A DNA stretch of 64,000 nucleotides from Larkinella knui (GCF_003858645.1 NZ_RQJP01000004.1:124001-188000), one strand, 5' to 3'; positions 52,993 through 62,683 are shown, counted from the stretch's first letter. Notes: generated from the sequence alone by a model not told the origin. Numbers and translations are program-made.

Positions 52993-53685
52993 TTACTTGA
53001 TCGTATTATAATAAACCGATAAATGAACCCGCATCGCTTGTCTAAATTCTTCGGGTGTGCCTTCTTTCAACACTCTGAACAAGTCGTAGTGGGAAACCGG
53101 GTCGGCAATCACCGCCTGTTCTTCCTGCTTTGATAAGGTAGCAAAGACGTGCTCAAAAACCGGAAATAGCAGGCTTTGAAACCGCTGAAACGTTTCATTG
53201 CCCGTCATATCGTATAGTTTCCCGTGAAATTCTATCTCGTCTTCTTTGGAAAGAACCGGCAGTTTTTTCTGTTTTTCAACAATTAACTCCAGTTCGTCCA
53301 GATCTTTATCTGTTTTTCGGGCAAAGAGGAATTCGGCGATTCCCATTTCCAGAATTAGCCGCAGTTCGAAGATGTCTTGCTGATTACTTTGACTCAGAAT
53401 GAACGGATTGAGGACTTTTTCAATCCCGCCCAATACATCCGGTTGAGACATGATCATGCCCCGCCGTGGCCGGGCTTCAACCATCCCCAGCATCCGGAGC
53501 CGACTCAGTGCTTCCCGAACCACATTGCGGCTTACATTCAGTTTCTGGGCGATTTCCAGCTCATTTGGCAGCGCATCGCCGGGTTTAAAGGCATTCTCGG
53601 TAAAATATTCGCGTAGTATATTCTCAACACGATCCGTCATCGACAAACTCTCCAACGGTTCCAGCAGGCCCAATTTACTATTCAT
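52993..53685 (-). CDS. FadR-type GntR-family transcriptional regulator
   Basis: A 230-residue regulator: winged helix-turn-helix at residues 14-85 (LPNELEIAQKLNVSRNVVRE, then LRMLGMVEARPRRGMIM) and an all-helical FCD ligand-binding domain (LILEMGIAEFLFARKTDKD, DEIEFHGKLYDMTGNE, HYDLFRVLKEGTPEEFRQAMRVHL). It is divergent from the SusC/SusD gene set. FadR-type proteins bind TnGTnnnACnA sites, and one such site lies in the shared gap. Probably the local repressor or sensor of the sugar pathway. Confidence 0.93.
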   Translation of the reverse strand: MNSKLGLLEPLESLSMTDRVENILREYFTENAFKPGDALPNELEIAQKLNVSRNVVREALSRLRMLGMVEARPRRGMIMSQPDVLGGIEKVLNPFILSQSNQQDIFELRLILEMGIAEFLFARKTDKDLDELELIVEKQKKLPVLSKEDEIEFHGKLYDMTGNETFQRFQSLLFPVFEHVFATLSKQEEQAVIADPVSHYDLFRVLKEGTPEEFRQAMRVHLSVYYNTIK

Positions 53686-53760
53686 ATCTTATTTTTTGGT
53701 GCAAATGTAATGCAATGCCCTGGGATTACTTCACTGGTTGATGTGCTATATCTTTTTTTA

Positions 53761-53775
53761 TACAATTTCATTGTA
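53761..53775. promoter_or_regulatory. Inverted repeat in the susC promoter region
   Basis: TACAAT-TTC-ATTGTA, a perfect six-base inverted repeat that overlaps the -33 element. It may be a second regulator site; its half-sites are arranged the other way round from the operator at 53795. Confidence 0.4.
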
Positions 53776-53799
53776 ATTAAAATACGACTAGTATATTTG
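53771..53799 (+). promoter_or_regulatory. Likely promoter of the susC operon
   Basis: TTG (53771-53773), an 18-base spacer, and TATATTTG (53792-53799), an exact TAnnTTTG. The expected transcript start would give a leader of about 75 bases before the susC ATG. Confidence 0.6.
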
Positions 53800-53809
53800 T
53801 AGGACAAAT
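53795..53809. promoter_or_regulatory. Candidate FadR/GntR operator
   Basis: ATTTGT-AGG-ACAAAT, which contains the FadR-type pattern TnGTnnnACnA. It overlaps the -7 box, a good place for repression. The regulator gene is divergent and adjacent. Confidence 0.6.
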
Positions 53810-53881
53810 GTAAAGATAGAATTTAATTTGTCATTAAAGCCGGGTTTCACTACATCCTTCTATGATTTAACTATTTACTAC

Positions 53882-56800
53882 ATGAAGACACTGCCAAAAA
53901 CCATTTTTACGGCTTTTATGCTCTGTTGTTGCTTTTTGCTGGTAGTTAATGCCAGTGCCCAGCAGCAAAGCATACAAGGTATGGTGACATCGAGTGCTGA
54001 CAAGGCTCCGTTACCTTTTGTCACCGTGGTGGTGAAAGGAACCCAAATCGGGGTGACGACTGATGCCAGCGGAAAATTTACCATCAATGCTGCTAAAGAC
54101 AAAGTGCTGGTTTTCAGTTACATTGGTTACAAAACGAGTGAAGTCACCATTGGTAATCAAACCAACGTAGATGTCGTTCTCGAACCGGATCAGAAAACCC
54201 TGAATGAGGTAGTTGTGGTAGGTTACGGGTCGCAATCCCGCGAAACGGTCACGACCTCGATTTCAAAGCTGGATAATAAGGTGCTGGAAAACATTCCGTA
54301 CGCCAATGCCGCATCGGCGTTGCAGGGAACCTTGCCGGGCGTTCGGGTGCAGACGACAACGGGGCAGCCCGGAGCCGCTCCCCGCGTCATTATTCGGGGC
54401 GGAACGTCGATCAACAATCCGGACGGTTCGTCACCCCTGTATATCATCGACGGCGTGATTCGGGCGGATATGAACGACATCAATGCCGACGATATTGAAA
54501 CCCTGCAAGTCTTGAAAGATGCCTCCTCCACTTCCATTTATGGCGCCAGAGGGGCCAACGGCGTGGTTATTATCACCACTAAAAAAGGTAAAGCCGGAAA
54601 GATGCTGATTACGTTCCGGCAGAATACCACGTTTTCGCAACTGGCCAAACGGTACAACATGATGTCGGCGCGGGATTACGTATATTACGGAAGGTTAGGC
54701 GTATTGAACTCGGCTAAAAAGATCCCGGAGCGGATGAATCTTCTGGGGCTTGCCAACAGTTTCGGAACCGGCAACGACCTGACAAACCGTACCTATTCGA
54801 CGGTGCAATACCTTTCGCCCCAGAATCAGCATAAACTGAGCGAAGGCTGGGAGAGCATTCCCGACCCCGCCGATCCCACCAAAACCCTTATTTTTCAGAA
54901 TACCGATTGGCAGGACCTGCTGTTCCGGACCGGCGTTTCCCAGAACTATTATGTGGGCGCTATGGGCGGTACCGAGAAAGGGAGTTATAATCTGGGCGTT
55001 GGATATCTCAAATCACAGGGAATTGCGATAAACACGGATTTTCGCCGGTTTACCTTCGATTTCAGCGGTGATTTGAAGGTTCGGGAAAAACTGAAAGTCA
55101 ACGCGTTTACCAATTTTACCAATTCTGGAAATAACCAGGTTTTTAACGAAAACCAGATTTTTCAGCGTGCGCTGGCCCTTCCGCCCACCGCCAAACTGTA
55201 TTTTGAAGATGGAACGATGGCCCCTGGCTACGCCCGGTCGATTGGCAACCCGCTGTACCAGTTAAGCCGGTATGCCACGGATAATCATTTGTATCGTCTG
55301 ACGCTCGGGGGCGGTTTGACCTGGAACATCCTGCCGGGGCTGACGTTTGAACCCTCGACGTCGCTCTACGTGATCGAAACCGATAACAACTCCTTTCAAA
55401 AATCGTACCTGAATGGCCCCTTATCCTTCATCGATTCGCGGGTAGCCACCGGAGCGCGCAGTACGCACTGGCAACAGCAGGTCGACGCCATTCTGAATTA
55501 CACGAAAAGCAGGGGCCAGCATGGCATGGACTTCATGCTCGGCAGTTCGTATTTTGATCGGAAAATATCGACCTTATCGGCAACCGGTCAGGGCGCTTCC
55601 ACAGACCTTATTCCGACGCTGAACGCTTCCGCTACCCCAACCGCCGTTAGCAGTACTATTACCAGCCAGCGAATCATCAGCTTTTTCGGACGGGCCAATT
55701 ATAATTACGCCCAGAAGTATTTACTGTCGCTGAATGCCCGCTACGACGGGGCTTCCAATCTCGGACAGAACAACAAATGGGGGTTGTTTCCGGGAGCGTC
55801 GGTGGGCTGGAATATCCACAACGAATCGTTCTGGAAAGAGGCCGGACTTTCACGGGTGGTGAACACGTTAAAACTCCGGTCGAGTTACGGCGTAAATGGA
55901 AACCTGGGCCAACTCGGTGATTTTCAGGCGCAGGGTACTTACAGCGTGGGTTCGCGGTATGACGGCACGGCGGCCATTCAGAATACCGTTATTCCCAATT
56001 CGAACCTGAAATGGGAACAGACGCAGACGTACGACGTCGGGATGGACATTGGTTTGTTCAACGGTCGGGTCAATTTATTGGTCGACTATTTCAGAAAGCG
56101 GACGGATAACCTGCTCACCAACCTGGAATTGCCGCTGGAAACCGGCTTTCAATCCATTCTGACCAACTACGGCAGTCTCCAGAATCAGGGTATTGAAGTG
56201 GAGATTTCCGGGAATATCCTCCGGTCCGAGTCGGGTTTCAACTGGAACGCCAGCTTTAATATTGCCACCAATCAGCAAAAAATCCTGAAACTTCCGGCCA
56301 ACGGCAACGAGCGAAACCGGGTGGGCGGAGTACTTGTTTACGATCCGGAAACGGGTAAAAACGAGTGGCGCGGGGGCTTACAGGAAGGGGGCCGAATCGG
56401 TGATTATTACGCCTACAAGCAGGTTAGCATCTTTGCAACCGATGAGGAGGCCGCTGCCGCACCCAGGGACATCATTGTGCCGCTGGCCAGCAAGACCAAA
56501 TTTGGGGGCGACGTCAACTGGCTGGATGTGGATGGCAACGGCGAAATCAACTCGTACGACCGTGTTTATCTGGGGAATATCTACCCAACCGTGACCGGCG
56601 GTGTGACGACGTCGCTGTCGTTTAAAAGTGTTAGTTTGACGGCCCGGGCCGATTATACGCTCGGCCATACGATTTACAACTACACGCGGGCTTTGTACAA
56701 CGGCCAGTTTGTGGGCGAAAACAATGCGTCGACTGATATTCTGAATTCGTGGCAAAAACCGGGTGATCAAACGGATATTGCCCGGTATTACTACGCCGAT

Positions 56801-57070
56801 CAGCAGGTTCAGAGCAACCTCTTCCGACAGAATTCCTACTATTTTGAGAAAGGTAATTTTCTGGCCATTCGGGAAATTACGCTCGGATATAGTCTGCCCG
56901 CCGGGCTGACGTCCAAACTTGGACTTAGCAACCTGCGACTGAATGTTACGGCCAATAACCTCAAATACTTCACAAAATATTCCGGGCTTAATCCCGAAGA
57001 AGGCGGGCAGGATAACGGGCGGTATCCGGTTCCGAGAAATTTCATTGTGGGTCTGAATGTGTCATTTTAA
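53882..57070 (+). CDS. SusC/RagA-type TonB-dependent outer-membrane transporter
   Basis: A 1062-residue outer-membrane transporter importing glycans with its SusD partner. Seen: signal peptide ending NASAQ, an N-terminal carboxypeptidase-regulatory-like domain (about 27-105), the TonB box EVVVVGYG, the plug domain with ALQGTLPGVRVQTTTGQPG and IYGARGANGVVIITTKKGK, and a beta-barrel ending RNFIVGLNVSF. ATG 53882 is used because the earlier in-frame residues hide the signal peptide. Ligand specificity cannot be read. Confidence 0.95.
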   Translation: MKTLPKTIFTAFMLCCCFLLVVNASAQQQSIQGMVTSSADKAPLPFVTVVVKGTQIGVTTDASGKFTINAAKDKVLVFSYIGYKTSEVTIGNQTNVDVVLEPDQKTLNEVVVVGYGSQSRETVTTSISKLDNKVLENIPYANAASALQGTLPGVRVQTTTGQPGAAPRVIIRGGTSINNPDGSSPLYIIDGVIRADMNDINADDIETLQVLKDASSTSIYGARGANGVVIITTKKGKAGKMLITFRQNTTFSQLAKRYNMMSARDYVYYGRLGVLNSAKKIPERMNLLGLANSFGTGNDLTNRTYSTVQYLSPQNQHKLSEGWESIPDPADPTKTLIFQNTDWQDLLFRTGVSQNYYVGAMGGTEKGSYNLGVGYLKSQGIAINTDFRRFTFDFSGDLKVREKLKVNAFTNFTNSGNNQVFNENQIFQRALALPPTAKLYFEDGTMAPGYARSIGNPLYQLSRYATDNHLYRLTLGGGLTWNILPGLTFEPSTSLYVIETDNNSFQKSYLNGPLSFIDSRVATGARSTHWQQQVDAILNYTKSRGQHGMDFMLGSSYFDRKISTLSATGQGASTDLIPTLNASATPTAVSSTITSQRIISFFGRANYNYAQKYLLSLNARYDGASNLGQNNKWGLFPGASVGWNIHNESFWKEAGLSRVVNTLKLRSSYGVNGNLGQLGDFQAQGTYSVGSRYDGTAAIQNTVIPNSNLKWEQTQTYDVGMDIGLFNGRVNLLVDYFRKRTDNLLTNLELPLETGFQSILTNYGSLQNQGIEVEISGNILRSESGFNWNASFNIATNQQKILKLPANGNERNRVGGVLVYDPETGKNEWRGGLQEGGRIGDYYAYKQVSIFATDEEAAAAPRDIIVPLASKTKFGGDVNWLDVDGNGEINSYDRVYLGNIYPTVTGGVTTSLSFKSVSLTARADYTLGHTIYNYTRALYNGQFVGENNASTDILNSWQKPGDQTDIARYYYADQQVQSNLFRQNSYYFEKGNFLAIREITLGYSLPAGLTSKLGLSNLRLNVTANNLKYFTKYSGLNPEEGGQDNGRYPVPRNFIVGLNVSF

Positions 57071-57083
57071 TCCGGGAAAGATC

Positions 57084-58556
57084 ATGAAAAACAACCTTAT
57101 CGCCTTGGTATTCATCGCCTTGTTGAGTTCGTGCGACAAAGAACTGGATGTAAAACCCGATAGCCAGATCACGGCGGCCTCGTTCTGGAAAACACAGGAG
57201 GACGTGGTCGGTGCCCGCAGCGGCATGTACGCCCGTTTCCGCGACTTTACGAATTTTAACCTGTATTACCTCGGGGAAGCCCGCAGCGAAATCATGGGAA
57301 CTGGTATTCTGAATGCCGATTTCCGGATTCCGTATTTTCAAAACCGGTTGCACAAAATTACCGCGCCCGGACCGGATTGGGGCAGTATCTATACGGTAAT
57401 TCACGACATTAACCTGATTCTGAAATACGCGCCGGGTATTGCTTTCACGTCGGAAAGCAACAAGAATACAGTTCTGGCCGAAGCCTACACGCTGCGGGCG
57501 TACCTGTATTATGTGCTGGTGCGGACCTGGGGCGGAACACCCCTGCTGCTGGACCCGACCGAGTCGTTCGATCCGGGCACGATCTACAAACCGCGGGCCA
57601 GTGAAGATGAAATGTTTGCCTTGATCACCGCCGATCTGACCAAAGCGCTGGAGCTTTTTCCGGCCAACACCTACCCAGCCAAACGCGGAGCCTGGTCGAA
57701 ACCGGCGGCCAATGCGTTGAAAGGCGATGTGTATCTCTGGATTGCCAAACGGCGCAACGGGGGAGAAGCCGCCCTCAATACCGCTCTGGCGGCTTTGCAG
57801 GAGGTTCAGAAAAGTGACGTGGCCCTGCTGCCGAATTTTGCGGATGTGTTCACTTATACCAACAAAGGCAACAAGGAAATCGTGTTTGCGGTCCGCTACC
57901 AGGATCTGGAAGCCATCAACAATTACAGCGGGGATATGTACATCCGCGACAGCGACCTGCCGCCGGGAACGGATGCCGAAACGCTGAAGAAAATTGGACT
58001 TGGGGGCGGTATGAACTGGTGGGCACCGTCTGAAACCATGCGGAAGCAATTTACGTCGGACGACAAACGCAAGGACAAATCATTTGTAGAAATTTACTCG
58101 AAAAATGCGCAGGGTGCCCCGGTATTTTACACGTCGGCCATGACCAAGTTCAACGGGTTTGTGGATGCCAATGGTCGCCGGTTTCTGGATGATGTCATCA
58201 TTTATCGGTACGCCGATGTGCTGCTGATGATTGCCGAAGCCAAAAATGCTTTGGGCCAGGACCCGTCGACTGAAATCAACCTGGTGCGGCAGCGGGCTTA
58301 CGGTGACCAGTTTGAAAAGCACAAATTTGTGACCGGCACCAAAGCCGCCAACGACGACGCCATTCTCAAAGAAAGGCTGTTCGAACTGGCTTTTGAAGGC
58401 AAGCGCTGGTGGGATCTGGTTCGGTTCAACAAAGCGTTCGACCTGGTTCCGTCGCTTGCCGACCGCAAAGGCCAGACCAACCTGTTGCTCTTCCCGCTTT
58501 CCGAGACCGTGATGAGCCGCAACTCCAAACTTGTTCAGAATCCAGGCTATGAATGA
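57084..58556 (+). CDS. SusD/RagB-type glycan-binding lipoprotein
   Basis: A 490-residue outer-membrane lipoprotein that forms the lid of the SusC channel. Seen: lipobox LLSSC with Cys17, the SusD N-terminal segment (AASFWKTQEDVVGARSGMY), TPR-like helices around AEAYTLRAYLYYVLVRTWGG, and the C-terminal RagB region (EAKNALGQDPSTEINLVRQRA, ERLFELAFEGKRWWDLVRF). The start at 57084 follows susC by 13 bases. Confidence 0.95.
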   Translation: MKNNLIALVFIALLSSCDKELDVKPDSQITAASFWKTQEDVVGARSGMYARFRDFTNFNLYYLGEARSEIMGTGILNADFRIPYFQNRLHKITAPGPDWGSIYTVIHDINLILKYAPGIAFTSESNKNTVLAEAYTLRAYLYYVLVRTWGGTPLLLDPTESFDPGTIYKPRASEDEMFALITADLTKALELFPANTYPAKRGAWSKPAANALKGDVYLWIAKRRNGGEAALNTALAALQEVQKSDVALLPNFADVFTYTNKGNKEIVFAVRYQDLEAINNYSGDMYIRDSDLPPGTDAETLKKIGLGGGMNWWAPSETMRKQFTSDDKRKDKSFVEIYSKNAQGAPVFYTSAMTKFNGFVDANGRRFLDDVIIYRYADVLLMIAEAKNALGQDPSTEINLVRQRAYGDQFEKHKFVTGTKAANDDAILKERLFELAFEGKRWWDLVRFNKAFDLVPSLADRKGQTNLLLFPLSETVMSRNSKLVQNPGYE

Positions 58557-58558
58557 CG

Positions 58559-58674
58559 GTTTACGGTTTTCAGTATTCGGTTTACGGTACCTAACGCACG
58601 CTTTTTGACAAGTTTATAATTGTGTTAGCTAGACCGCGTTAGCTCCCGTAAACCGAATACTGAAAACCGTAAAC
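58559..58674. repeat. 29-base perfect inverted repeat with 58-base spacer
   Basis: The left arm at 58559-58587 starts GTTTACGGTTTTCAGTATTC and the right arm at 58646-58674 is its exact reverse complement. Each arm holds two copies of GTTTACGG. The spacer carries a direct GTTAGCT repeat. It sits between susD and the lyase-like gene and would form a long hairpin in RNA. Confidence 0.8.
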
Positions 58675-58717
58675 TAAAAACCACAAACTTTAAACTACCT
58701 TCAAGTACTCAAACACC

Positions 58718-59629
58718 ATGACCCAATCCCCAATCGGTGGCCTGTGGCCGGCCCTGTTCACCCCCGTCGATCCAAACGGAAACCCTGATTTTCAGCAACT
58801 GGAAAAAATTGTCGAACTCTGTATTAAGCAAAAACTGGACGGCCTGTACGTGCTGGGGTCCACCGGGCAGGGATTTTTGTTTTCGGAAAAACAGCGAATG
58901 GCCATCACCCAGTCCGTAATGGAAACCGTCAACGGAGCCATGCCGGTAATCGCCCAAGTGGGCGCGCTGAATACCCGGGAGTCGATCCGGCTGGCGCAGG
59001 CGGCTCAGGAACAGGGCGTATACGGTATTTCGACCGTCGGGCCGATTTATTACCAATCCGGCGTTCAGAATGCGCTCGAACACTACAAAGCGGTAGGATC
59101 GTCCATCGACATTCCTTTTTTTCCGTATCACATTGGCAATCACAGCGTTTTTGGCGGTGACGCCCGGCAATACATCGAGAAAATTCTCACCCTGCCCAAC
59201 ATTGCGGGCATGAAACTCACGACCCAAAATCTGTACGAAGTGAGTTTGATTCACATCCTGTCGCAGGACAAACTGGTTCTGTTCAGCGGGGCCGATGAGC
59301 TGTTCTGTCAGGCAACGCTTTGCGGAACCGTGGGGGCCATCGGAAGTTTCTTCAACCTGTGGGGAGAGGAGTGCAAATTTGTGCGGGAAGAATTTATCAA
59401 AGGGAATTTTGAGTTGGGAAACCGCTTCATGCTCACCTTCCAGGAGATCATTTACGAAGTTTTACCCAACATCTGGTCGTTTTTCCAGCAGGCCATGCTG
59501 CTCAGACACAATGTCAATATCGGCTTACCCAACCCGCCGTTGGGCTTAGGGAACGCCGAATGGAAGGAAAAAGACATTCTGAACATCTTCGAACGGATTT
59601 CGGCGGTTAGTGGCCTGGTCAGTAACTAG
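58718..59629 (+). CDS. Dihydrodipicolinate synthase/N-acetylneuraminate lyase family aldolase
   Basis: A 303-residue TIM-barrel Schiff-base aldolase. Seen: the carboxylate-binding LGSTGQGF (residues 46-53, with Gln51 where E. coli NanA has Glu), Tyr137 in FFPYHIG and Lys166 in GMKLTT, the Schiff-base lysine; E. coli NanA uses Tyr137 and Lys165. So N-acetylneuraminate cleavage to ManNAc and pyruvate is plausible, or a related keto-acid sugar. Placement after SusCD supports catabolism rather than lysine synthesis. Confidence 0.88.
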   Translation: MTQSPIGGLWPALFTPVDPNGNPDFQQLEKIVELCIKQKLDGLYVLGSTGQGFLFSEKQRMAITQSVMETVNGAMPVIAQVGALNTRESIRLAQAAQEQGVYGISTVGPIYYQSGVQNALEHYKAVGSSIDIPFFPYHIGNHSVFGGDARQYIEKILTLPNIAGMKLTTQNLYEVSLIHILSQDKLVLFSGADELFCQATLCGTVGAIGSFFNLWGEECKFVREEFIKGNFELGNRFMLTFQEIIYEVLPNIWSFFQQAMLLRHNVNIGLPNPPLGLGNAEWKEKDILNIFERISAVSGLVSN

Positions 59630-59692
59630 TTAGGGCGGTATTCGTAAATTAGAAATGACTGATTATCCTAAACACTTAACCGTTATTTCAGC

Positions 59693-60844
59693 ATGAACGT
59701 ACTGGAAATGGTACTGGTTACTGGTTTTCTGACCATAACCGGTTTGATCGTCAGTGATTCTGTTCTTGCCCAGACCGCGGGTGGTCTGGACAAATCCGGC
59801 GGAAAAACCACGGCTTCGGGTTCCTGGATTGCGGAGAAGGTTCAGGAAATGCCGGAGCAGAAAATGGGGCCGTTTGTGCGCCTGGCCGACGGCGGGATTC
59901 TGACGGTTTTCAAGACCAAAAGCTTGATTAGCAAGGATGAAGGGAAAACCTGGACGGAATACACGATCTTCAACGATCCGGAGAAGTTTGAGATCAGCGA
60001 CGAACGGGCGTTGATCCGAACCAAACGGAATGTGATCATTCTGGCCTGTATGAACCTGAAAGAACGCGCCAACTGGAACTGGCAGAAGGAAATTTCGGAC
60101 TCGCCGGATGCCAAGCTGCCGACCTATACCGTCCGCAGCCTCGACGGCGGCAAAACCTGGCAGGACGCGCAGAAACTGCACGACGACTGGACCGGGGCCA
60201 TCCGCGACATGATCGAGACCAAAGACGGCAGCATCGTTTTTACCTCCATGATGATGCGGCACAACCCCGGACGGCATGCCGTGCTGACCTATTCGTCGAA
60301 GAACGACGGCAAAAGCTGGACCCGGAGCACCATCATCGATCTGGGCGGAACCGGTCACCACGGCGGAGTGACGGAAGCGACGCTGGAGCAGTTGAAAGAC
60401 GGTCGCCTGTGGCTGCTGTTGCGCACCAACTGGGGCACGTTCTGGGAAGCGTATTCGAAAGATGACGGCGTTACCTGGAACAGCTTCAATCCCACCAAAA
60501 TCAGCGCCAGTTCGGCCCCCGGATTGCTCAAACGGCTGCAGGATGGCAAGCTGGTGCTGGTCTGGAACCGCCGGTTTCCGGAGGGCCAGGTGTCATATAA
60601 ACTGAGCGGGGGTGATAACCAGTGGTCGGAAATTCCGGCCAGCAACCACCGCGATGAGCTGTCGATTGCGTTTTCGGACGACGAGGGCAAAAGCTGGAGC
60701 AAACCGGTGGTTTTTGCCGAACGCGGAACCCAGCCCCGGCTTTCGTATCCCTACATTTTCGAAGAAAAACCGGGTGTGCTCTGGATCACCGTTATGCAGG
60801 GCGAGTTGCGGGTGAAGCTCAACGAAAGGGACTTTTTGCGGTAG
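59693..60844 (+). CDS. Secreted sialidase-fold (BNR-repeat) protein
   Basis: A 383-residue exported six-bladed propeller protein with signal peptide (hydrophobic core, then VLAQT). Five Asp-boxes are visible: SKDEGKTW, SLDGGKTW, SKNDGKSW, SKDDGVTW and SDDEGKSW. It also has the E-x5-KDGRLWLLLR segment that carries the Glu and an Arg of sialidases (TEATLEQLKDGRLWLLLRT). The FRIP/YRIP motif with the first catalytic Arg is not seen. It could be a sialidase-like glycosidase with another substrate. Confidence 0.82.
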   Translation: MNVLEMVLVTGFLTITGLIVSDSVLAQTAGGLDKSGGKTTASGSWIAEKVQEMPEQKMGPFVRLADGGILTVFKTKSLISKDEGKTWTEYTIFNDPEKFEISDERALIRTKRNVIILACMNLKERANWNWQKEISDSPDAKLPTYTVRSLDGGKTWQDAQKLHDDWTGAIRDMIETKDGSIVFTSMMMRHNPGRHAVLTYSSKNDGKSWTRSTIIDLGGTGHHGGVTEATLEQLKDGRLWLLLRTNWGTFWEAYSKDDGVTWNSFNPTKISASSAPGLLKRLQDGKLVLVWNRRFPEGQVSYKLSGGDNQWSEIPASNHRDELSIAFSDDEGKSWSKPVVFAERGTQPRLSYPYIFEEKPGVLWITVMQGELRVKLNERDFLR

Positions 60845-60877
60845 AAATCGGCACGTAGCTCTTTAAACAGGTTATCT

Positions 60878-62683
60878 ATGCGACTTTCGATAAGATTTTT
60901 GCGAATAACGGTTTTCTGCATTCTCATCGCCATACCGGTTTTTTCCGAAAAACCGGTGAATGATGCCGACGGCCATCTGACGATTGTCGCGTTCGGGAAT
61001 TCCATTACCGCCACCCGAAAAACCATCAATCAGGTGTTTGCGCAGCGATTACCGCAACTGCTGGCCCAAAAAGGCGTGAGCGCAACGGTGATCAATGCCG
61101 GCATTCCGGGAAGCCACACGGGTCGTCAGACGGATCATAACCTGTTCAAAATCAGGCATGCCCTCGACCGGTTTGAATCGGATGTGCTCGCCGTTCATCC
61201 CGATCTGGTCATCATCGGATTTGGTATCAACGACGCTCACATCGATAGCGGAGGAGCAACGGGGCTATCACGGATTCCGCTGGAGAAATACCGGCAGAAC
61301 CTTTCCTACATGATCGAGTCGCTGCAAAAGGAGGGCAGTCTGGTTCTGCTGACGGTTCCGAATTTGCTGGGCAAGAAATACCCGGATTACCAGAATGAAC
61401 GCTTGCTTGAGTATGTGAACGTGGTGCGGACGTTTTCCCGGAAATACCGGACGGGCCTGGTCGATAACTACAAAGCGTTTCTGGAATACCAAAGCCGGAC
61501 GGGTGTGAGTTTTGACTCCCTGATGCTCGATGGCGTTCATCCCAACGACCGGGGCCACGAACTCATTGCTGCGAATATGGCGGCCGAAATTCTGAGAATG
61601 ACCAAACATACGGCAAAAATCAAATCAGCCGAAAAGCGTCTGGTTTTGCAGTTGAACCCGTCGCCGGGTAATCCGCGCAACAGCGAAGGCGATTTCGTTA
61701 CCTTAAAAGACGGCCGGATTCTGTTTATTTACTCCCGCTTTGCCGGAACGTCTTCGAGTGATTTTGCCGCAGCCACGTTGGTGGGCCGGTATTCGGGCGA
61801 CGGCGGCAAGACATGGACGCCGGAAGATCACCCCATCGTCAGCAACGACGGCGGTATGAACGTCATGTCGGTTTCGTTGCTGCGGTTAAACGATGGGCGA
61901 ATCGCGCTGTTCTACGCCCGGAAAAATGCCATCGATGACTGCATTCCGATGATGCGGATTTCGACCGACGAAGCCGCCACCTGGAGCGAAGCCATCCCCT
62001 GCATTACCGACCGCAAAGGCTATTTTGTGCTGAACAACAACCGGGTGATCCAACTGGAAACCGGTCGGCTGGTGATACCGGTGGCCTTACACGAAACCCC
62101 GCCGGGGGCCAATTTTAACGGAAAAGGCCGCTTGTTTTCGTATTATTCCGACGATCTCGGCAAAACCTGGACCGCGAGTCAGGAAGTCGCCAATCCCAAC
62201 GCCGTTACGCAGCAGGAACCGGGGTTAATTCAATTGAAAGACAGGCGGTTGATGATGATTATCCGGACGGACGCCGGGGTGCAGTATGCCGCCTATTCAA
62301 CCGATCAGGGACAGACCTGGAGCCCGTCGCAGCCGACCACCATCGTGTCACCGGTTTCACCGGCCACCATCGCCCGAATCCCGGCCACCGGCGATTTGCT
62401 GATGGTCTGGAACAACAACGACACGAAAGAAGGCAATCCGATCAAAGGCCGTCGAACGCCCTTGAACATCGCTTTGTCGAAAGACGAAGGCAACACCTGG
62501 CAGCACGTCAAAACGCTCGAAGCCGATCCCGACGGCTGGTATTGTTACACGGCCATTCACTTTGTCGGCAAAAAAGAGGTACTCTTGAGTTACTGCGCCG
62601 GAAACCGCCCCAAAGGAACGGGGCTATCGGTAACCAACGTGACACGGCTTAACTTAGACTGGATTTATAACACGAAGATGTGA
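60878..62683 (+). CDS. SGNH-hydrolase and sialidase-fold fusion protein
   Basis: A 601-residue exported protein. N-terminal signal to about residue 23, then an SGNH/GDSL esterase domain (about 32-240): AFGNSIT with Ser42, INAGIPGSHTGRQTDH, GFGINDAH and LDGVHPND with Asp218/His221. From about residue 250 a sialidase-like domain follows: five Asp-boxes (SGDGGKTW, STDEAATW, SDDLGKTW, STDQGQTW, SKDEGNTW) and QEPGLIQLKDRRLMMIIRTD. The esterase could remove acetyl groups before the propeller domain cuts the sugar. The FRIP motif is absent; the region reads NSEGDFVTLKDGRILF. Confidence 0.88.
   Translation: MRLSIRFLRITVFCILIAIPVFSEKPVNDADGHLTIVAFGNSITATRKTINQVFAQRLPQLLAQKGVSATVINAGIPGSHTGRQTDHNLFKIRHALDRFESDVLAVHPDLVIIGFGINDAHIDSGGATGLSRIPLEKYRQNLSYMIESLQKEGSLVLLTVPNLLGKKYPDYQNERLLEYVNVVRTFSRKYRTGLVDNYKAFLEYQSRTGVSFDSLMLDGVHPNDRGHELIAANMAAEILRMTKHTAKIKSAEKRLVLQLNPSPGNPRNSEGDFVTLKDGRILFIYSRFAGTSSSDFAAATLVGRYSGDGGKTWTPEDHPIVSNDGGMNVMSVSLLRLNDGRIALFYARKNAIDDCIPMMRISTDEAATWSEAIPCITDRKGYFVLNNNRVIQLETGRLVIPVALHETPPGANFNGKGRLFSYYSDDLGKTWTASQEVANPNAVTQQEPGLIQLKDRRLMMIIRTDAGVQYAAYSTDQGQTWSPSQPTTIVSPVSPATIARIPATGDLLMVWNNNDTKEGNPIKGRRTPLNIALSKDEGNTWQHVKTLEADPDGWYCYTAIHFVGKKEVLLSYCAGNRPKGTGLSVTNVTRLNLDWIYNTKM

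Noticed and set aside
58559-58674. Repeats near the SusCD genes as a CRISPR array
   Set aside because: There are only two arms in opposite orientation, with no regular spacers and no cas genes.
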